From Aradus depressus (taxonomy: Eukaryota > Arthropoda > Insecta > Hemiptera > Aradidae), in the NCBI GenBank assembly GCA_963662175.1, contig OY759215.1, positions 7,119,079 to 7,183,078 of the forward strand: DNA of 64,000 nt. The letters are read 5' to 3'. Shown here piece by piece: positions 60,601 through 64,000 of the stretch. Positions within the stretch are counted from its first letter, which is position 1; each line of letters opens with the position of its first letter. Under the pieces are notes generated by a model. That model had not been told where the DNA came from, searched no databases, and saw only the letters and a program-made list of their open reading frames with translations. Both the position numbers and the translations under genes were made by a program.

Positions 60601-62925
60601 TTATCGTGTTCACAGACAAACAGAATATTTTTTCATATTTGGAACCTAGAGGAGGTCAGAAAATATGAAATTCCGTTGAAAACTCATTATAGAATTTTTG
60701 ACTGATAACATAACCCTATGCTTCGTACAGCTGGGGAAAAAATATCATTTTCTATTTCAAAAGAACTAAATTAGCTTTCAAATCATTCTTTATATAAGAA
60801 TATTTAATATAATTGAAGTTTAACAAGTCTACAATTTTCATTCCAAAATCTCAGTTAATACACTTATTCAGTTTTAGTAGCGTCAAAATCGAAGTTAGAT
60901 ACCGGCAGGTTATCATACGGTTATCCGGTCCTCCACAATCTAAAACTTATAAATTATAATTTAAATGTACTTAACAATAATGTTTTATTTACATTATTCA
61001 GTAAAAAATTAATATCAAAAGTAAAATTCCAAGCGTTTGAATTTTTTTTTTTATACATGAATAAAATAAAACATAAAATAATCTTTTTTTTTTTTTAAGT
61101 TTAATTATAATTTTATGAATATTCTTATGTCATCAGTAGACATTTTGTTATATTGAGGGAGCCGGTAGTGATACGCATGCCTGCTTACAGAGCTGAAGAT
61201 CGCGGGTTCGATAATCGCCCGAGCCCCTTTGTTTATGATATCTAGGAGGTATTATAAATTCCTTCGGCTGGTATGTTAAACGATGATCCCCAGTCTGTAC
61301 GATTAAAGACTCCTACCTACCCTAGGTGAATAAAAATTTAGGATAGATAAAATTTAGAACTCCCATAGTAGAGTCGGGCTCGGGTCCACCAGTAACGAAA
61401 GAGCATACTGGTAGTAGGCGATATGGACCTTGTAGGATAATAACTAATTATACACAAACATTCTTCCACGCATATCACATATAAATCAGTTTATCTTATT
61501 AAAATGTTATAATTGTTTAGTTAATGTCAGTTTTACTGTAAAACGACGATTTCCTAGTTGATGTGTACATTTTCTGTGGAATAGAGATAATTATTTTGTT
61601 TTATTTATTTATCATATTATTTCCAAAATATGTCCTTGGCTTAGAAGTCGTATACACCAGTAAACATTTTGACAAAGTCTTTATTAAGAACGGTTCATTT
61701 TTTTAGAAACCACGTATGTTCTGTTAAATTCATTTTAAGTAATTACTAGTTTTTTCCTTATCCCTTAACATGTATTTTCAAGCGATAAACTACAGTTATA
61801 TGAGCAAAACATAAAGAAAAACGTATTTTTTTAAAATACTGTCTTAATTCACAAAATATGGGAGTATTTTCGGTATTGCTACCATCTTCAGCGACGACTC
61901 GACAAATAAGTCCCCTATCATTCTTATTAAGTCGTGGCTGAAGATAGTAGCAATACCGTACTCCCATATATTTTATACATTTGGTGAAGTAAACAATATT
62001 TTTTTAAAACATACGTTTTTCTTTACATTTTTTACTAAGGATTTCACAATATCTCTGCAAAAATGTTAAATATCAGTTATATATGAGTTAATATGACTCA
62101 CGTCCGGGCTTTAACTACGAGGTCATATCGCCTACTACCAGAGGGTTCTTTCGTCGCTCTAGAGCTACAGTTATATTTAAGTGAACAATATGGACAAACC
62201 TCATTCGGGGCGGTTTTTTATAATTAAAAAAAATAAATAAAAACAGGAAAGAGATATAAATTAAAAGGGTGTTCTTCCTTAAACGCCCCCCAAATTTGAC
62301 ATTATTATTATTATTATAACAACAATCTACTACACGAGGGCTTCTAAATGTTAATGCTATTTTGGTGTCATAGATCTGGATTTTTTTTTTTTGGGAACCA
62401 TCGCTTAACGTCCCATCCGAAGGACGGCGTGCCCAAGGTTTCTTCACCTCCTAGATAAAAAACCCAAGGGCCCCGGCCGAGTTTCGAACCCGCGATCTTC
62501 AGCTCAAGATATTTTGTATGTGAACACACTCTTTTCATTTGTGAATATACAGAACTTAATAGTAGGCTGTATTTCCGTGAGTAGGTATGCGTTTTCAACT
62601 CTTGAGAGCATCCTGTTCAAAGCTACGTGTCGTCGAAGATCCTTCCTAACGAGGTGTGAGAGCAAACAGTTTAATAACGTTTATGCTAAAATAAAGTTGT
62701 TTCAATAATATAACAACTGATATTATTTAGAAATTGCAAAATTTAAGTTCCAACAGCTTTGGTTTACTTAAATTCTGTAAGAAGTCATAATGGAACATTT
62801 TTTTATTTTTCTTATAACAAATGAACTTACCTCAGGCACTATTTTATTCAACATCATCTCCATATCATCTCGAACATCAGGATCCCAGCTTTCGTTCAAC
62901 GCTAAACTGGCTGAAGTATGTAGAA
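51603..62925 (-). CDS. YjbQ/UPF0047-family protein, 3' four exons (5' end off window)
   Basis: Minus-strand exons 62925-62831, 56310-56269, 53707-53579 and 51689-51603 splice in frame to ~117 residues of the YjbQ (UPF0047) fold. Landmarks in order are LHTSASLALNESWDPDVRDD, GLPYRHSCEGPDDM, PAHVKACFLGSSLTIPITDG, KLNLGTWQGIWLCEHRDH and VVVTINGC. These match H-T-S-A-S-L-x-x-N-E-x-x-D-P-D-V, Y-R-H...E-G-P-D-D-M-P-A-H-x-K and L-x-x-G-T-W-Q-G-I...E-H-R of the family. In bacteria the family has been linked to thiamine-phosphate synthesis; its role in animals is unsettled. The protein ends with a 21-residue Ser/Pro-rich extension after the usual VTINGx end. All conserved His, Asp and Glu are kept, so it looks functional. 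The first exon(s), covering about 40 residues, must lie right of 64000. Confidence 0.88.
51755..51905 (+). mobile_element. 'GAATCACCGGC' element, 5' end with altered palindrome
   Basis: GTCGTCGGTGAATTGCCGC, then AATTGCGGCAATATACTTCC, GAATTAATTAACTTTTCACC, CTGTCGACCGTTTGGGCC and CAATAGTTAATTTATA. The terminal palindrome has become GCCGCAATTGCGGC. Confidence 0.6.
51930..51990 (+). other. Hammerhead-like core
   Basis: GTGACCGGAAGAAGGGACTT, GCAAGAGTCCCGAAATATTG and TCGGGAAAAAATAAG. A perfect GGGACT/AGTCCC stem lies between GGAAGA and GAAA, the layout of CTGANGA-stem II-GAAA. The first part of the core is CCGGAAGA instead of CTGANGA, so activity is doubtful. Confidence 0.4.
52140..52285 (-). repeat. 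SINE family 1, decayed copy
   Basis: GTGACTTACGCTCGAGCTTT, GGTCATATTGCCTATTACTC and, at the other end, ATACTACCTCTGTATTACCG then GCGCCC. The middle is largely replaced by a T run. Confidence 0.6.
52770..53240 (-). mobile_element. 'GAATCACCGGC' element, inner units only
   Basis: The unit CACCTATTGATTTTCAG, CAATGAATGTATTGATAT, CAGAGCCCTCAGGGGACG is present at least three times (52795, 52950, 53090), ending CATACAGTCAAATATTGAG, TTTTAGCCCAAACTT. Neither palindromic end is present. Confidence 0.55.
53579..53707 (-). CDS. YjbQ-like exon with GTWQG motif
   Basis: Acceptor GTTGTTTCAG, donor AAG|GTCTGT, 43 codons in phase 0: PAHVKACFLGSSLTIPITDG, KLNLGTWQGIWLCEHRDHAG, SRK. PAHVK completes the E-G-P-D-D-M-P-A-H-x-K motif begun in the previous exon. 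Confidence 0.9.
54180..54745 (-). pseudogene. Jockey-clade LINE 3' fragment
   Basis: Minus strand, split between two frames near 54640: NGVEVPWNPEDKSVKNLGVE, LDKRLTWK, then NKKLNQAYACLSILYLLINR, LYTYACPDWGLPSGKKLEGF and ENKVLRMAVTAPWFVRNKQL. After a stop at 54310 the reading continues FLYSLKTAAGPAYYELG. It is the same region as the end of the 14.6-16.8 kb LINE (WNPKDQAVRYLGVFLDTRLT, PWFIRNSQLL), but diverged enough to be another family. Confidence 0.85.
56269..56310 (-). CDS. YjbQ-like 42-bp micro-exon
   Basis: Acceptor CCTTTTCCAG, donor ATG|GTAATA, 14 codons in phase 0: GLPYRHSCEGPDDM, which is most of the family's signature. Its shortness hides it from frame searches. Confidence 0.9.
56395..56690 (-). 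mobile_element. 'GAATCACCGGC' element, partial copy with poly-G
   Basis: GGTCAATCATTCCATGTTG, CGTGTTTTCCGATTCC, CCCAATAACTGCC, ATGAATGTATCGACCC and AAAGGTGAGGGGGGGGGG at 56655-56678. The 5' palindrome is missing. Confidence 0.5.
56838..56890 (-). repeat. SINE family 1, 3' end folded back
   Basis: GTCATGCCCGGGCTTTAACT and GGTCATATCGTC (minus copy) run straight into CTGGTAGTAGACGATATAT (plus copy), giving the palindrome ATATCGTCTGGTAGTAGACGATAT. Confidence 0.6.
57013..57266 (-). repeat. SINE family 1, copy lacking the B box
   Basis: ATAACTCATGCCCAGGCTTT, CTACTACCAGAGCGCTCTTT, GTACAGGCTCGGGACCATCG, GATAAAATAAACTAAGGCCC then directly TCCACTGAGCTACCAGCGCC. The ~45 bp holding the B box are deleted, so this copy should not be transcribable by polymerase III. 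Confidence 0.88.
57369..57477. repeat. ~109-bp hairpin with 3-5-nt loop
   Basis: TTTTCAATGTAGAAGGAAAG... AACTCAATATTTG pairs with CAAATATTGAATTTTC... TTTCTTCTACATTGAAA. Arms of ~52 bp match at roughly 45 positions. It resembles a young foldback element or a pre-miRNA-like stem, though the arms are longer than usual for a miRNA. Confidence 0.65.
57860..58404. mobile_element. hAT-type MITE built of GATTAC-like words
   Basis: 545 bp. Ends CAGAGATGGGCATAATCGTA and GATTATGCCCATCTCTG are inverted repeats with the CAGNGATGGGC start of many hAT elements, flanked by 8-bp duplications CTTTCAAC (57852-57859) and CTTTCATC (58405-58412). The interior is almost wholly TGATTAC/GTAATCA words in both directions. 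No coding. Confidence 0.85.
59137..59385 (-). repeat. SINE family 1, copy with damaged promoter
   Basis: GACTCATGCCCGGGCTTTAA, CTATGGGAGTTCTAAG, GTACAGGCTCGGAACCATCG, TCCTATCCGAAGGACGGC and CCACTGAACTACCGTTGCCC. The B box region is replaced by TTAATATAGTGATCAG. Confidence 0.82.
59455..60030 (-). mobile_element. 'GAATCACCGGC' element, left member of an inverted pair
   Basis: From CCGACCCCCTGAATCG through CTAATAACACTGGATGTAAC to GGGGAAAATACATTGCCGG and TGATTCACTGACGAAACTTT. The inner unit CCCATAACAAATGGGGGATC is repeated. Its 5' end faces the copy at 60105-60735. Confidence 0.65.
60105..60735 (+). mobile_element. 'GAATCACCGGC' element, right member of an inverted pair
   Basis: Longest copy: TTCGTCGGTGAATCAACTGC, GTACCTCCCCAGAACGAATT, then four units with ATTCATTACATCGGCAG or ATTCATTCTACGGGC, TTCACAGACAAACAGAAT, ATTGACTGATAACATAACC-type text, and TTCGTACAGCTGGGGAAAA. 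No coding. Confidence 0.7.
61156..61436 (+). repeat. SINE family 1, diverged copy
   Basis: GAGGGAGCCGGTAGTGATAC, GAAGATCGCGGGTTCGATAA, TTCCTTCGGCTGGTATG, TTAAACGATGATCCCCAGTC, GTAGAGTCGGGCTCGGGTCC and ATACTGGTAGTAGGCGATAT. The A box has a 5-bp deletion. Confidence 0.82.
61813..62024. mobile_element. Hairpin insertion with hammerhead-like cores in both arms
   Basis: AAAGAAAAACGTATTTTTTT... GGGAGTATTTTCGGTATTGC pairs with the right arm ending AAAACATACGTTTTTCTTT, about 85-90 bp per arm with several mismatches and a ~30-bp loop. On the minus strand the left arm reads GCTGAAGATGGTAGCAATAC then CGAAAATACTCCC. On the plus strand the right arm reads GGCTGAAGATAGTAGCAATA then CCGTACTCCC. The flank (61985-62075) matches 11688-11775. 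Confidence 0.65.
62092..62512 (-). repeat. SINE family 1, copy split by ~225 bp
   Basis: The 3' domain at 62092-62168 (ATGACTCACGTCCGGGC, CGCCTACTACCAGAGGG) and the head at 62392-62512 (GGGAACCATCGCTTAACGTC, CCATCCGAAGGACGGCG, GGCCGAGTTTCGAACCCGCG) are in order and orientation but separated by unrelated sequence ending in a T run. An insertion into the SINE is likely. Confidence 0.7.
62831..62925 (-). CDS. YjbQ-like exon with HTSAS motif
   Basis: Acceptor TTTTCTTACAG, donor GAG|GTAAGT, entry phase 1, 95 bp. (V/I)LHTSASLALNESWDPDVR then DDMEMMLNKIVPE. It contains the family's H-T-S-A-S and N-E-x-x-D-P-D-V motifs. Confidence 0.9.
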
Positions 62926-64000
62926 CTGTAAGAAAATAAACAGAAAAAAAACAATGTTTTGAAAATCATATTTTTTCAAATACAGAGTATGAAAACAAAT
63001 AATATTATAAGGTTATTTTCTGTATGATTTCTTTGAAAGGCAGGAGGTATAACGGGGTCTTAACCGAAATACTGACTTCTAGTAATGCGTGGTGGTAATA
63101 AAAAAGTAAGTTGTTTTAAATTTAAGCTAGAACACGCTATGAATTATTCTGTTAACGAGAAAGTATTGCTTAGTAATGTCCGAATACATTTTTTGCGTTC
63201 TGTTGATATAGTGGAAATACTAATAAATAAAATAAAATGATAGATGAAACACTTTTTTGAACACTTATTAGACTATTGTCTAATTCCACAATCATATATG
63301 TTTGTAAAGTAGTTTTATTGCTTAGTAATTTTATTTTTCCAAGGAAAACCTAAAATGTATAAATAAAGTATTTATAATTTTGTCAGATAAGTTTTAGAAA
63401 TGCAAGCATTAAAAAAAAGTACAAAATGACAATGGTACTATGCTATAAATTATAAAACGCTTCTGGGAAGTCCAAGATTTAACGTGTATGTTCTTTATTT
63501 AATATTAAGGAAAAAATGGTTTCATCTTCTCAACTTCATTTCAGTTATTTTATTTTAGTATTTCATAGTTTCCATTTAAAATTGTCGGATGTGGCCAGCC
63601 GCTAATACAAATAAGAGAGCAAAAAAAAACCAAATTCACTACAGTAATAAAAAATAAATGCTCGCTTATACGAATCATTAACACAAGAGTAAATTGTTTC
63701 ACGAGGATAAAACCCATCTATGCATTAGTAACATAGGTAGTAAGAGAACATTAGCAATATCAATACTGTTGTAAGAATAAGTTGTCAATTTAACATAAGA
63801 AGTAAACATTTTATACTATAAATAATAATATCAAATTGATATAAATAATTAAGACACATTGAGATTTTAATTAATTGATTAAATAACTGAGTGGCACTCT
63901 TTGAATTATGCAAAAGCAAAAAAAATCCTGACGACAGATAGTGCTTATCAGTGCGTCACTGGGTCTGCCGTCAAAGGTTATCTATCTCAGACATACTACT
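62926..64000. other. Intron of the YjbQ-like gene, nothing else seen
   Basis: AT-rich with no SINE, element end or exon that I can support. The preceding exon of the gene (phase 1 donor) was looked for on the minus strand and not found, so it should lie beyond the window. Confidence 0.5.

Overview
This is a stretch of AT-rich, intron-rich, transposon-saturated animal nuclear DNA, most likely from an arthropod. The pointers are Jockey-type LINEs, a PIF/Harbinger element with a MADF partner gene, pogo, piggyBac and hAT relics, a small Ty3/Gypsy relic, and tRNA-derived SINEs whose tails end in CCTAA repeats, the usual arthropod telomere unit. I cannot place it further; a hemipteran-like insect or a crustacean would both fit. 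There are no bacterial-style operons and no CRISPR.

Two host genes are recognisable. On the left, six exons on the + strand (394-531, 1452-1637, 4416-4616, 5424-5553, 8492-8642, 11048-11150) encode the last ~302 residues of a malate dehydrogenase-like protein. Its N-terminal Rossmann exon(s) lie off the left edge. The catalytic His and both substrate-loop Arg of MDH are absent while the frame and splice sites are clean, so it reads as a pseudo-enzyme. On the right, four exons on the - strand (62831-62925, 56269-56310, 53579-53707, 51603-51689) encode a YjbQ/UPF0047-family protein whose first exon(s) lie off the right edge. Weaker coding candidates are a short single-membrane-pass exon (22667-22832, -), a terminal exon interrupted by one TGA (42357-42545, -), and two doubtful open stretches (24120-24330 and 39420-39590).

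The middle is a mosaic of nested elements. (a) 14.5-18.7 kb: an old repeat holds a Jockey LINE, a SINE, a near-perfect hairpin element and an RNase H LINE fragment. Target-site duplications mark the first three. A second copy of the host repeat at 23.2-24.0 kb shows the empty sites. (b) 21.4-22.3 kb: a Gypsy relic with ~146-bp LTRs. (c) 26.4-30.9 kb: an apparently intact 3.8-kb PIF/Harbinger element (TTA duplications) sits inside a pogo/Tigger relic (TA duplications). Its MADF gene and its transposase gene run in opposite directions, and each carries an exon of the other within its intron. (d) 32.3-33.5 kb: a 20-copy, 59-bp minisatellite seeded by the end of an abundant non-coding transposon. 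(e) 57.9-58.4 kb: a hAT-type MITE made almost entirely of GATTAC-like words.

Two families dominate the background. One is a tRNA-derived SINE (~21 copies or pieces, full length ~350 bp) with a conserved central segment like the Nin-DC domain. The other is a non-coding element (~16 copies) ending in a GGTGAATCACCGGC-type palindrome. A third, smaller group of hairpin insertions carries CTGANGA...GAAA cores suggestive of hammerhead ribozymes of Penelope-like elements. The stretches 42.6-46.5, 46.9-51.5 and 62.9-64.0 kb are very AT-rich and I see little in them.
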